DNA from: Atherinomorus stipes
Taxonomy: Eukaryota > Chordata > Actinopteri > Atheriniformes > Atherinidae
DNA length: 64,000 nt
Direction: 5' to 3'
NCBI GenBank assembly: GCA_023101725.1
Contig: JALJCO010001284.1
Coordinates: 3,350,001-3,414,000 of the forward strand
Below the pieces are notes generated by a model that worked only from the letters and a program-made list of their open reading frames with translations, ran no database searches and was not told the origin of the DNA. Shown in pieces: positions 23,689 to 35,322 of this stretch. Within the stretch, counting starts at the first letter, position 1; every line of letters begins with the position of its first letter. Both the position numbers and the translations under genes were made by a program.

Positions 23689-23689
23689 A

Positions 23690-25625
23690 CTCCACGAGAA
23701 GCTTCGTCCGTGGTGGGGCGGGGTTGACTGCAGGGACTGTGTTGACCCAAAGATTTAAAATTTAACAAGAAATGTCATCCATGGCAGGGTGGGATTGTGC
23801 ACACAGTGGAGTCTGTGTCTTTAGATGCCACGTGTTGTGTACATTTTTGTACTTTATCAGCTCGATCAGCTGAAAATTTTTCCGTTCAACCTAACATCAG
23901 CGGAAATGCAGAAGTTCAAACTTCTGTAAGAAGTTGCAAGAACAGAATGATGTTACTTTGTTCTTGTGGCCTCGAGAACAATAAGAAAGTTCTCACTTCT
24001 CGAGGAAGATGTATCAGGCTTTAGCCTGGATCGTAAAACTGCTGTGTACTGGATGCGAAGAAAAAACATTCCCGTTTAACAGTTACTGGTGAGACAAGGC
24101 TGGAAATGAGCAGCTTTTTGAGCTGTAAATGATGCTATAAATAACAGAGCCCTGGAGTAAATTACAGATCTGGAAATAGATCTGGCATGATGTCCCTTTT
24201 AGGAGAACTGAGATGTTCAGAGCTGTAGAGCCTTAAAGGCTGGAGCTGAGGCAATCCAGCAGCTGTTTAAAGATGTAAACAGCTGCGGCGCACTGATCCA
24301 GACTAAATGTTAAACCTGGACTTCTTCATGGGCTGCACGCAAGTTAAAGCATCATTTCACAGGCAACTGTTTGAGAATATCATAGTTTCTTTCCTCATCA
24401 ATACAGAGCAGCATAAGCCTTACAGGTTGGCTTTGATCTAAGTTTTAGTTTCAAATTACTCAAATCTTTAATCTACAATAAAAAGTCATTAACAACAACA
24501 AAGTGAAAACTTCCAATTGTTGACGCCCAAACAGTTTGTTGCTTTTCCTGATATTATTTAGCTACTTTTGCTAATCTCCTAACATCACAGTGTGAGTAAA
24601 TATATCAAACAATGATGAGATAAAGGTGGAAAACAAAAAGACATCATAAACGGAAAACTAAATCAAAGTGGATGCAAAAGCAGGAGAAGGAGCAGTGGAG
24701 TCAGATCAGCGGGGATGAAACAGGCCAAACAGCATCCGCTAAACTTACAGTAAATACTTCACCAACTTGCAGAAGCAGCTTGCTGCCTGGTTTGTTGTCA
24801 CACTGTCTTCATAAAAACTGTGGCTGTGGGGAGGAACAATGAAGCCAAGCCTGGAATTTGCTGATGTTTTGAAACAGCAGTGAAGCTACGAGACTCCCTG
24901 TCTGTAAGTGCCCACGCAGCGCTGAGACAACCTTTAATCACGAAGCACAAGTCTCACAAGCCTGATGAAATTTCTAAGTTGCCTCTAATGAAATCAGCAT
25001 CCAAACCAAATAAAAATCTATTCAGATTCATAAAACGGTTGTCCAGACTGTTGCATGCGAACAAAATAACCACGAGCTTTAACAATCACTGTACGACGAC
25101 AACAATAAGTTGTTTGCTGCTCTGGTATTGTAGCTTTTAATCAGCTTACTGGTTGAAGCTCACTAAACCTTGTGTAATAATGTTGCTTTGAGCAGTGCAG
25201 AAAAATGACTGACTGAAGCTAGCTGAGTCAGTGCATGCAGGTATTATCCAGTACCACTCACCTGAATACGCTGCTGCTAGCTGGCTGTCATCTGCACACC
25301 AAACTGCACAGCCACAACAAAACCATACAAAGCTTTCAGCAGTTTTGGATCTTGTTACAATTATTCAAATGAGACTCAACGGATACTAGCCTCTTAGCTT
25401 GTTAGCTATTTTTTCCAATGCTTGCAGACTGGATGAATTCAGTGCTGCTTAGGGCTGTTGCAGGACTTTTAGCGCTGAATTGTGTTTGAAATATCCAGTC
25501 GATCATTTATTATCTATTTACTTGTGATATAATGAAGACACAGAACACTGTAGTTTCACATGAAAAGTTGAGAAAACCTGTCTTGGAGCTACAGATTAAA
25601 AATAGCCTTTTGACTAATTCTGGTA
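23690..25625. other. unassigned sequence
   Basis: No gene or element was supported. Frames of 75-86 codons (23797-24024, 24880-25140) lack domain or splice support. Confidence 0.3.
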
Positions 25626-25632
25626 TTAACAT

Positions 25633-25749
25633 ATAAAAAAAAGTTTGATAAAAAAGAAAAAAAAATTTGGGGGTTCAAGGATATAAAAAAAAAAGGGGGG
25701 GAGATTTAAATACTGGGGGGGGGGGGGGGGGGGGGGGGGTGAAAAAAAA

Positions 25750-25781
<32 letters not shown>

Positions 25782-25794
25782 ATAAAAAATAAAG

Positions 25795-25831
<37 letters not shown>

Positions 25832-25834
25832 AGA
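25633..25834. repeat. homopolymer block (G26 and long A runs)
   Basis: A 26-base G run (about 25715-25740) is followed by roughly 90 bases that are almost pure A with rare G or T, and is preceded by more A and G runs. The 81-codon Phe/Pro-rich minus-strand frame is an artefact of this composition. Such a juxtaposition is a typical site of sequencing or consensus error. Confidence 0.8.
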
Positions 25835-25839
25835 AGTTA

Positions 25840-27700
25840 ATATTATTATTATAACCATGTTTAACCTGCACTGTTGCGGTTTGATGACTTAAAGCAAAGC
25901 TAAGTAACTTTTTTCACCTTAATAAATGCTTTTCAGAATCCCTGTGGAGCTAAACAAAGTATTTGCGGAGCGATTCGATGCCCCCCCCCCCTCCCCCCCT
26001 TGCTATGAGGTGTCTCTTTTGGAAAACATATGACATATGTATCCCAAGTCCAACTGATAACCACATCCACAGCTGCAGCTGTGGACAGCCAGGGGCTGCA
26101 TGCTGCCTCAAATCAGCCTCTTTGGGGGCCAAGTGAGCAGTGCATCATGCAGAGTCACATCTTCTGTCCTCTCTGAGGAATCTGGATGATAAAAACAGGA
26201 GGACTGCTCCAGCAAAGCTGCACAAACTGTGAGTGAGCTCTCAGTGAGCTTCATAAACATCTGCTGATGTGTTTTTAAATGGACCTGAAGCTGATAGCTA
26301 GTGAGCAGAAGTCTGCTGTGTTCTCTACTGCTTTCATTTTTATTGCAGTGTGGAGAAATGCTGTTTTTGGTGTGGAGATGTTGAGCACAATTTACCTCAA
26401 ATCCAGGCGTGGAGTGAGATCTTTGAGTCAATGCTCTACAGACTGATAAACCCAGTGTTGATATTCAGGGTCTCAGGAGAATCAGTTGTTTCACTGGAGC
26501 AAAATGTGGACACACTTTTCCCTTCTACAGAGTAAATATCTACAACTAAAGGACATCTTTCTGGAAATGTTCATAGATATTTCGGCTCCCCAGATGTTGA
26601 ACCCCTCAGATTCTAAGATGAAAACATTTTGTCATACAGCGCCACCCTCAGGACAAGATTTCCATCTCCCTTTTCAGTGCTAAACTGTGTAATGATGGTC
26701 TGTAACAGGCGCAGCAGCCACTGAGATCCTTCACCCCGCAGCATTCGTTCTGTTCAGTGTTCCTAACAGACCTCAAAGCCAGAACGCGTCTCAAAAAGTC
26801 CAAGCGAGGAGTCGGGTCAGAGTCTGCTCAGAGGTTTCCAGGCAACAGCCTCGCTCCTGTGGGATTACAGCAACAATGCCGCTGAGTCAACTCCTCCAGC
26901 AACGCTCCCCAGCAGCCTCCATGACTCAGTTTCTGTCTATTCTTCCTCAGCACTCCCACCAGCAGAGCAGAGAGCTAATGAAGCACCACACTGCTGGGAG
27001 AGGGGGCTGAATTCCCACCAGAACCACCAGGTTGGTGTTGAGATGAAGCTACAGCATGGACCACTAACATTTAGAGCTGTTATAACTGAGTGCAGTGATT
27101 CTGGGTGAAATGACATCCATGGAGGAAGAAAAATACAAGAAGTAATGACACAAAGTTATAGTCCAGAGAGGCCAAACTGGTTCCAGTGGTTGGATTTCCA
27201 GTTCAGCTACGCAGAAAACCTCTTTTAACTTCATCCAGAGAAGGAAACAAGTAATTAAACGGGTTCATTTAAAGGGGATATTTCTATCAATGAAGCCAAA
27301 ACTAAATATGTCACGCTTCAAACCTGGACCCGGGTTTGATTTATAGGCCCTGGATATAAACAGAGACCCCATTTCTACACAAGTGGTCTAGTAATACACT
27401 GCAATGTAATTCAAGGGATTTCCTTTTAAATATCAACATCACCAATCAGAAAGCGCAGTGTTCATCAGCTGTAGATTATAGTCCTGACTCCTCTCCTCTT
27501 GCCTCTACATGTCAGCTTCTGCACCATGCTGAGATATGCCAGGTTTCCAGCTAACAGCTCGTTGGGAATCACCATGTTGCTGCTAGAATCCTAGTTTCTG
27601 TCAAACTGTCTGATCTTTGCTGTTATTTACTGATGAAACTAAAGAGATGGGAACAAATGTGTCTACGTGGAAAAGTCCAGTTTAAAAATGGTTCTTTGTA
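25840..27700. other. unassigned sequence
   Basis: No gene could be supported. Notable points are a C-rich run (25981-25999), a perfect 18-bp palindrome with two CAGCTG E-box cores (26067-26084), and a repeat-free stretch at 26690-27010 containing TGAGTCA and ATGACTCAG. The 107-codon minus-strand frame at 26108-26431 has no supporting features. Confidence 0.3.
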
Positions 27701-27933
27701 GGGATGCACAATCTTGGAATTTTGGCCGATATCTGATATGCCTATATTTCAAAACTCCTGTGGCGATTAACCGATATCGATACCGATATTACAGCTGAAA
27801 AACAGATTATGTAATATTCATTCCTTGTGCAAAATTAGAAAAAAAACCTCAACTTGTGCTATGTATAACAAGTCAAACTTAATGACATTTGTTCAAACAA
27901 AACTAAAAGGATATATTCGTTATATCTATATAT

Positions 27934-27936
<3 letters not shown>

Positions 27937-27986
<50 letters not shown>
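27937..27986. repeat. (AT)n dinucleotide run
   Basis: About 25 uninterrupted AT units. The Tyr/Ile-repeat frames on both strands that cross it are artefacts. Confidence 0.95.
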
Positions 27987-27988
<2 letters not shown>

Positions 27989-28050
27989 CTGGATTTTCTT
28001 CTCCCTGAGAAAAAGAGAAAAAAAAAAAAACGGGATATTTGGTTATTTGC

Positions 28051-28368
28051 TAGGGCTGGGAAAAAAATACTAATACACTGAAATATAACTATATATATCT
28101 GCATATGGAATTTTCATATGCAGATTTCATATAGATATAAAAAATGTGATATTGATCTATTTCACTAACGAAATCACAAGATTTCATCGTTATTTTACAA
28201 ATTCTTGCGAGATTTCACAGAAATCCGCAAGATTACGTGACTGAACGACAAAATCTCACAAGATTTCGTCAGTAAAATAGATCGATATCACCTTTGTAAA
28301 TATTTATATGATATCAGCATATGAAAATATTGCAATATTGCAGTGCATCAATATTTTTCCCACCCCTA
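28051..28368. mobile_element. hAT-type fold-back MITE, second family copy
   Basis: Begins TAGGGCTGGGAAAAAAA and ends TTTTTCCCACCCCTA. It is flanked by TTATTTGC (28043-28050) and TTATTTAC (28369-28376), an 8-bp duplication with one change. It shares the internal words ATACACTGAAATAT, TTTCATATGCAGATTTC, GATCTATTT and AAATCTCACAAGATTTCGT with the copy at 17162-17433. Its central palindrome has decayed and no longer contains TCTCGCGAGA. Confidence 0.87.
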
Positions 28369-28379
28369 TTATTTACACA

Positions 28380-29320
28380 AATGGGTGTGTGTAAACTCTG
28401 TTCACACAGAACATCCTAAAGAAGTTTGAAAGTCTGTAAAAAAGTTTTTGAATAAGAAGTTTTTGCTTGATCTACTTTTCAGTCAAAACCGTTCTGAGAC
28501 CAGACCAAATGAGCTTCAGCTGTTAAAGGAGAAAAAGCTCAACATGGAACCAGACATGCTGTCACACTGATAAATCTGATTCTGAATGGATAAAATAAAA
28601 AGCTATTAGAACCAATAACATGAAAAATCACTATAATGAGGAAGAATCTCAAAATGTTCAGAAGTTTTGTGATGAGATTGTAACGAGTTGTCTTTACATC
28701 TGTAACAATCAAAAGCTTTTTTCACCACATTATTAGAAATCGGCTTACATTGGAATTATTCAACTTTAATTCACTAAATCTTTAAGAGTCTATATAATAA
28801 TTAAAGAAATAATAATATACAGTAGGATAACATAGAGCTGGTTTCGGTTGGTGGAGAATTTCATTACTTGTCTGTCTGTAACTTTTCTCCAACATGTATA
28901 GTTTTCATAAGCTTGGATTTTAAATAAAGACAAGCATTAGGATGTTGTCAGCTCTGCGTGCTGCACTTCTGACACTTAACGGCTAAAAACAGCTGATTTC
29001 TGTGATGATGCTCATTGTTAGTGTCACACGACTCAGACTGTGTGTTTGCGGCAGACAGACAGTTAACAGGATCACAGCGAGACTTTGAGGTCTGACGGGT
29101 CAAAGAGGAAAATGTCAAAACAGCGGCGGGTTTGTCGGCCGTCTAATTCTGATGGCAGATTTATTACAGAAGATTAACCTAAGAACCAGACAGAAGAAGA
29201 CACTGTGCTGCTCACATTTTAAAATGGGCTCCAACAGACGATGATGTAAACAAGTGTGTGTTTCCTACAAACTGGACTAAGTGGACAGGGGTGTAGTTTT
29301 CTTTTACATAACATGAGAGG
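28380..29320. other. unassigned sequence
   Basis: No gene or repeat is recognised. If the flanking ends at 27709 and 30509 belong to one element, this would be its interior, but no transposase motif can be read. Confidence 0.3.
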
Positions 29321-29329
29321 TACTCAGCA

Positions 29330-29495
29330 CTGACTGGAACCTCGACCTGGCCTTACTCTCTGGTCTGCAGGGATAAGATCTCCCTTTACTTTTGGAACTG
29401 AGGAACAGTGATGGATGCAAGATAGATGCTGAATTTGCTGTCAGGGAGCGACTCACTGAGAAAATCTGCCAAAGTTCAGTTGCACTGCTTTAAGA
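29330..29495 (+). repeat. 3' fragment of the 14.95-kb TTAA-type repeat family
   Basis: GATGCAAGATAGATGCTG, GACTCACTGAGAAAATCTGCC and AAAGTTCAGTTGCACTGC follow in the same order as at 15350-15420 and 7080-7145. The 5' half is not recognisable. Confidence 0.5.
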
Positions 29496-30011
29496 GACCC
29501 TGGAGCCTCTTCACCCTCTTTTCCACCTGGGGCCTTCATGTCCATTACCTCTATAAGCACCACAGTTGGAGTGCTTTTACAGTCAAGTCTCAAGAGTAAA
29601 ACACAAATGTTGCTTCAAATATTATTTTGTTTGTAGAATATCATGCCATCTTTATTCATAGCACTGTAAAAACAACAACGAGGCTGCCAAAGTACTGTAC
29701 AATACAAATAAACATAAAACCAAGAAAGTGAAAAGAGACAGCAGCAAAACGCAAGCAACTATTTGGAAAACAAGGATTACCAAATGTTAAAACAAACAAA
29801 CAACTAAAACCAGATAGAAAGAAATAGACAACAACCATCACCACTATCTCACTCTGGCTTGAAGGCCGGGAAATAAAACAGGAACTGATGGAGGCTGTGC
29901 GAGTTCATTCCAATGTTTAGGACCCTGGACTAAAAAAATGAGGAAATACAGAAATATTGTTCATCTCTGTAGATAAATGCATATCAACAGGTGCAAGTTT
30001 ACAACTGTGGA

Positions 30012-30179
30012 CATGGAGAGTGAAAAAAACACACTTACTCCCAACTACATTTATTCCAATGTTTCGATCCCTCTGCACTGCCTCAGGCAGTTTGACCTCA
30101 GGAAGATCCAGTGGGATCGAAACGTTGGAATAAATGCAGTTAGGGAGTAAGTGCACAGGCGTTTTTTTCACTTTCCATG
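30012..30179. repeat. 168-bp fold-back with paired GAAAC stem-loop motifs
   Basis: CATGGAGAGTGAAAAAAACA (30012 onward) and TTTTTTTCACTTTCCATG (right end) are inverted. Inside them, TTTATTCCAATGTTTCGATC is mirrored by GATCGAAACGTTGGAATAAA. On the plus strand CTCAGGA (30097-30103), a perfect stem GATCC-AGTG-GGATC (30105-30118) and GAAAC (30119-30123) follow one another. On the minus strand CTGAGGC (30086-30080) leads to GAAAC (30065-30061). No coding capacity. Confidence 0.7.
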
Positions 30180-30509
30180 AAATACAGGAATATCAGATTG
30201 TAAATCAAACAGTTATCAATATAATTAACCATTGTAGTACTGTTTGGTGGCGAATCAAGCGCTGACTTTTTGTTTATTAGTTTATTTATTCATTTTTTTT
30301 AAATCCATGCGGCATGGGAAAAACATAAGGCCACACCCACAATGCAACATTATAACGTCCCAGCATCCGCAGTAGATGCATTTTTCCAATTTTGCTCCCG
30401 TAATGAATACTACTGTACATCATTTTCAGCTTTAATATCAGTATTGGTATCGGACATAAGAAGCCAAAAGTCATTGGTTATCAGTTGAAGTTTTTCATAT
30501 TATGCATCA

Positions 30510-31400
30510 CCATCTGTAACCACTTACAGTTCAGAGCACTTCAAGATTAACTGCACTAAACTACTTTGAATGTTCTAACACAGACAGCTGCGTCCTCATA
30601 TTAGCTTCAAATGAAGGAGAATGATCACTTCCACTGGACACACATCAACGAGATCAATAAGCTCCACTTCAAAAACTGACTCGACTCGAGCCAGCAGAAC
30701 CAGAGTTTCCCACATGTGAAAAAAGCAAACCTGAACTTTATTTAACCCAGTCATGATCCACGTTCATAGGTGAGTGTGTCAGTCCAGCTGCTGTCAAATA
30801 CATCTATGATTGTTGCATCATTACATCTGATATAACGTTGGATCATTATTCTTTCCAACATCAGTGAGGACTGGCTAATCATCCACAAAAGAAATAAAAC
30901 TAGTTAAGTTGGGTGCTGTTGGCAGCAGCACACTTGAAAAATTCCAAAGGTTTTCATATTGGACGACTGAGCAGCCCCACAAGGCACTAGTCCAGGGGTC
31001 TGAGGGGTCAGGAGCTCCCTGAACAAACAAACTCTGCATATAACAATATTAAACATTGGATATTCAGGTCTGACTGACATCTAAGCACACAGAACTACTT
31101 ATTTTGTCTTGGTGTGTTGTGGCAAAGTTACTTGAAGTTAAGATCGTGTCATCAGGACTTTAATAACTGCTCTTCAATGTTGGTTTTAACTCTTCATCAT
31201 CATGATTTCTGGCTGAAAGCAGCTTTCTCCTGAGGGCTAACCCCCCCCCCCCCGTCTTTAAATCCTAGCGACGTCCCTGGGCTCCCATCAGCACCAGGCA
31301 GCACAGCTTTGCTTTTTGACGTGTATCATCTGTATGTCGGTCATTTTCCCATAATTAATGCAGGTCACATGTAACTTCTCAGAACTTGGAGTTGAAACTA
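30510..31400. other. unassigned sequence
   Basis: No gene or element supported. A C run occurs at about 31241-31254. Confidence 0.3.
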
Positions 31401-31599
31401 CTTAAAAATCTCCCGAAATCTGCTTTAAAATCAACAAGAAGTTCTGCAGCTGCTGAATTCAGAGACTAAAGTCTTTCCATTTGTTCCTGCCGCTCGCGCA
31501 GAGGATGAAGATTTGTCCTCGTCAGAAAAGTTTAAGCTAAACGACACACCTACACCAGAAGGTAGAGATATGTGAGGAAAGGGAGAGAGACAGGTAAAA

Positions 31600-32240
31600 A
31601 GAAAATGGCACGCGCCTATACACACGCGCAAAACGACAAGTCATTAGTGACCAAACGGCCCCCTGTGCGCCCATTACCAGCAGCCCCCCCCCTGCCCGGT
31701 CCCTGCTGACACACGGAACCACATCATGATGTCCTCCTCAGGCTGAGAGCATCACCGACCAACAGCCGCGCGCTCATGTCGCATTTCATTAAGATTTACA
31801 ACCATCGGCGGCGCAGAGGACACGACGCTGACAGAAAAGCCGCGCAGCAGTGCGGCACCACGGGCACAAAACCCGCACTTATCCAGTCAGTGTTGAGGAG
31901 GCAGGGGAAGCGTGTCCCCCTCCTCTCACTCCATCCTCCCCACCACCACCCCCCCCGGACCCCCGCTGTTGTTATTTTCTTACCAGTAGAGCAGCTTGTT
32001 GTTGAGGATTGCGGGCGTTTTGTCCGAGGCGCAGTTGATGCACCACATTGTTGCTGCTGCTGTTGATCAACGTCGCTGCTGCTGCAACATGAACCAGGAG
32101 ACCGAGCGCGAGCGGCCGGAGACGGAGGGAGGAGGGGGAGGAGGGAGGGAGGGGGCGACGATCCAGCTTCAGCCTCTCTCTTCTGCTCTGGCGCTGCCTC
32201 TCTCCACCGCGATCCCCCGCTCCTCCTCAGAGACGCATCA
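31600..32240. promoter_or_regulatory. CpG-rich island, candidate promoter
   Basis: CpG dinucleotides are frequent here (CCGCGCGCTCATGTCGC, CGGCGGCGCAGAGGACACGACG, GAGCGCGAGCGGCCGGAGACGG), whereas they are sparse over most of the window. The block also holds GC-box-like G/C runs and is bounded by ordinary AT-richer sequence. In vertebrates such islands usually mark promoters. A possible minus-strand first exon lies inside (31984-32048). The transcription direction is not otherwise established. A 122-codon plus-strand frame (31996-32364) crosses it but becomes a poly-His/Ser low-complexity string. Confidence 0.6.
31984..32048 (-). CDS. candidate first coding exon, product unknown
   Basis: On the minus strand an ATG (32048-32046) opens a frame of 21 codons plus two bases, MWCINCASDKTPAILNNKLL then Y. 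It ends in CTACTG followed by GTAAGA, a strong splice donor (intron side 31983-31979). The exon lies in the middle of the CpG island, where a first exon would be expected, and a 5' untranslated region with CAG/CAA repeats precedes it. Downstream exons would lie at lower coordinates or outside the window and were not found. I do not recognise the peptide. A short frame plus a donor can arise by chance, and another start (reading M-V-H-Q) is not excluded on this strand. Confidence 0.3.
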
Positions 32241-32244
32241 CCAT

Positions 32245-33210
32245 CATCATCATCATTCTCATCATCCCTCCTTCACGCTTCCTTCCTTCTGTCTTTTTAA
32301 TCTGCCCTTCATTTCCTCCTCATCATCCCTGTGTGATGGTCTTTCTCTCAGTTCAGACTTATGAACAACTCTGATCCAGAAATCCGGATTTTACCAGAAA
32401 GGAACCATCCTGAAGTTTCCCTTCACAACCAGAACCCGACCTGCGGTCAGAGAGAAAGTCCGCATCTGTCTCAGCTCCCAAACTGATGTCTCAGACTTCA
32501 CACATCCTTGAGGATCAAGTATTCATTTAACTTCTTTGGGTCTAAAATGGCCAAAGCTGCTGCTAACATGCAGAAATCACTGTTTTATCACGATATTCAG
32601 TTCAGTTGAGCCACAGTTGCATCAAACTCAAGCACCGTCTTGTTTATTTCACCTTTCCTGGTCATCAAAGCTGAATCCAGGGCAACTTACACAGAGCTGC
32701 CCATTTCTTTTTTCAGATTGTTCAGTTTCCTATGATACTGCAGCAAAACAGAGTACGCTGCAGCAAAGGTATATCTCACATGTTTTATTTCATTGCTTCA
32801 TTTTATGTTTGTACAACAACAACGACAATAATAACAATATTAATAATATACTTTATTACATAGGTACATTAATAGTACTCTTTAGACATTTGACCATGAA
32901 TGAATGAATAAGCAAATGATTATTAAGAACTATTTTGGCACATGATAAAATAAGCAAAATAAATTTCTTTTGTTATTAGAATCATTATCATTGCTGTTGT
33001 CGTTCACGGTGATGAATTTAGTTAGGAATTCATTTTTCAGAGAGAGAAAGAGAGAGAGCATCATCCCGAGGATCCTTCTTTACAAAGATGCTTCTCTTCT
33101 GCTGACCTCCTCCTCAGACACACATGCCTTTTCCTAACTTGTCCTGTCCAGCATCGTAGCAAGCAGAATGATGATCTAGTTGCTTTATTGTGTTCAATAG
33201 TTTTGCTTTG
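32245..33210. other. flank of the CpG island; no gene seen
   Basis: Contains a (CAT)n patch at about 32237-32262 that creates a poly-His string, and AT-rich sequence with ACAACAACAACGACAATAATAACAATATTAAT-type wording near 32815-32850. The 123-codon plus-strand frame at 32536-32907 has no recognised domain. Confidence 0.3.
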
Positions 33211-33211
33211 C

Positions 33212-33245
33212 CAAGGGGAGCTTTATGAACACAAGGCTCCCCTTG
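33212..33245. repeat. 10-bp perfect hairpin
   Basis: CAAGGGGAGC (33212-33221) and GCTCCCCTTG (33236-33245) are exact complements separated by 14 bases. No surrounding gene gives it a role. Confidence 0.55.
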
Positions 33246-33349
33246 ATATCCCGTGTTTATTCATTTTATTTCTTTAATTAAGCATTTGTTTATAACAGCA
33301 ATTTAAATCAAATTGGTGGGCTTGACAAGAGGGAAATAAAAGTTCAAAA

Positions 33350-33393
33350 AAAGAAATGATAGGAAGTGGAACAGAGAGAAAGGAGTGAAGAAA

Positions 33394-33424
<31 letters not shown>

Positions 33425-33890
33425 CACGGATACACTTACACAGTCAACTGATGCTTCTATACAGAAACCCCTAAACAACATTCCAAGGTTTTTGCTGGAA
33501 AACAAAACTAACAATCCCCCCCCAGGAGGACCTGCAGGTGGCTTAAGTGTCATAAGATCATACAAACACACGCAGAACTACGCAGAGAGGAGGTAAAACC
33601 TAGTCAGAGCAATGGGAAGCAGCGTCACAGTGTCATCATGCAGAATAAAGGTGCTCTATGGTGATGCGGCCGGTCATGCAGATGCAACCTCGTTTCTGCA
33701 AGGAGGAGGAAGCCCGCACAGCCCGAGACCAAGACCCCCAGCAGCCACCCAGAGGCCCGGACCCCAGCCACCCCCCCAAAGGGACAGACATGCATCCCCT
33801 CAGAGGATTCCCCCTGCCCCACACACCCAGCACCAGGGTGCTACCACCGCTACCAGCCTTCAGTCATTTAAGTGCAATCTATATGTCAGT
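33350..33890 (+). repeat. composite low-complexity repeat: (GA)n and C-rich block
   Basis: A (GA)n run (33393-33420) is followed by ordinary sequence and then, at about 33700-33850, by a C-dominated block with words such as CCCAGCCACCCCCC and CAGAGGCCCGGACC. Comparable purine-run plus C-rich blocks are dispersed in percomorph fish genomes. Frames of 65-93 codons on both strands here are overlapping shadows rich in Pro or Gly. Confidence 0.45.
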
Positions 33891-34319
33891 TAATTAAAAT
33901 GCAGCGGGTGTAAAATTTAGGGGGGTAACAAATGGCATTTTTATCGGGTGCTCTTTCAGTTGTTTCACAAAGTTTGTAACCATGAACGTTGAAGAGCGAA
34001 AGCCCGCAGATCCTTCCTCACCTCCGAGGTTTGGGAAAGCAGCTTCACCACTGCAGAAGCTGCAGCCTCTTTTCCCATATAGCCTATTGTAAAAAAGACC
34101 CCTAAATATCTGAAAGTCCTGCATCTTGGATGAACTCTCCCACTGCACCTGAAGGCGGCACACCCTGTTCAGCTGCAACCCTGCTGCAAGCGAGCACTAG
34201 AGGTCTGAAATAAGAGGAATTCCTCTATTTAAACTACCTCATCTGTGGCCTCAATACAGCATCTACATCATCCAGCAGGTTTAATATGGTTTTATAATGT
34301 TTGAGGTTATATTCCTTCA

Positions 34320-35322
34320 CTGCAGTACAGCTGTCAGCCTGAGCAGCTGCTCATTAACACCTGAGCTGTGGCTCAGTTTGAGCTGACAAGACTCAAAAAT
34401 ACCAACAACTAGAAGGAGTCAGAGGTTTGTTTCAGGTAATCAATGAAACAACATGATGTGTGACACAATGAGAGGTGGTTGTGTTTTCTGGCATCTAATG
34501 ACCATGAAAGCAGAAAGAATCACGCCATCAAAACAGAGAGTGGAGGGTTGTGTTTCTTATTGGGGTGATGAGATGCTGACTGGTTGCAGAGAGGAGCTCC
34601 CCTGCCTCGGCTGTCTGACAGGAAGTGTGACAGCGGCGGAGTGATGAGCGGCAGCTGACTGGTGTCTGTACGCTGATGATGTGCAGACGGGCCGCAGCCT
34701 CGAGGCAGCACGCCGTGTGGGCGCTACGCCAGCAGCAAAACACTCCAATATCCAAACAAACGCTCCTCTCAGGAAGCGTTCAGGTGGGATGTGCTGCATT
34801 GTTGACTTTAGGAAAAAATATGTGTTTTCCTGTTAAGCATGCGGGGAAGTAAGAGCCGTTTGTAACATGAAATATTGCATCTGATGGGTTCATACCAAAA
34901 CCAGAGTCAGAACATCTCAAACATGCAGCTTCTAAAATGATCAGAGCTGAACTCTCCATAAGGTTGCAGGGCATCACAGTCCAAACAGCTGAGTTACTTC
35001 CTGGGTTATGCAGTGGCCGAGTTTGCAAAAGAGAATTATTATTGAACAGTTTTTATTCATCTGTAGCAAAAACAAGGCAGAAATGTCAATAAATTATTAA
35101 AAATTGTGACACAAAAACACTTGATCAACTGCAAAAGATGCAACATCCTGTATCTCCACTCGCCATCCACTTTATGATGTGGACAACATATCTAACCAGC
35201 CAATCACACAGCAGTAACTCAACACATCTAGTTACGTAAACATGGTGAAGACGACTTGCTGAAGTTCAAACTGAGCATCTGAAAGAGGCAGAAAGGGGAT
35301 TTAAGTGACTTTGAACGTGGCA
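34320..35322. repeat. duplicated unit, copy A
   Basis: From CTGCAGTACAGCTGTCAGCC to the start of the Tc1 transposase region this block is repeated at 52805-54651 with high identity. In the 192-base stretch 34453-34644 versus 52938-53129 only six substitutions occur (about 97 percent identity). Four of the six change an amino acid in the shared 63-codon frame, so the frame shows no sign of purifying selection. The unit includes the 5' end of a Tc1 copy with the same local deletion in both copies, so unit and Tc1 were duplicated together. Confidence 0.85.

Larger units (their letters stand above)
27709..30509. mobile_element. possible 2.8-kb hAT-like element with inverted ends
   Basis: The left side reads TAGGGATGCACAATCTTGG, then GATACCGATATTACAGCTG and AATATTCATT. 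The right side, complemented, reads GATGCATAATATG, then GATACCAATACTGATATT, AAAGCTGAAAATGATG and GTATTCATTACGG. The matching inner segments support an inverted pair. However, the outermost bases are degenerate and no 8-bp duplication was found, so these may be two solo ends. The interior contains an (AT)n run, a nested MITE (28051-28368), a repeat fragment and a fold-back (30012-30179). No transposase frame is visible. Confidence 0.35.

Noticed and set aside
31996..32364. 122-codon plus-strand frame in the CpG island
   Set aside because: Poly-Gly, poly-His and poly-Ser strings from simple repeats; no donor or domain. The minus-strand candidate is better supported, though still weak.
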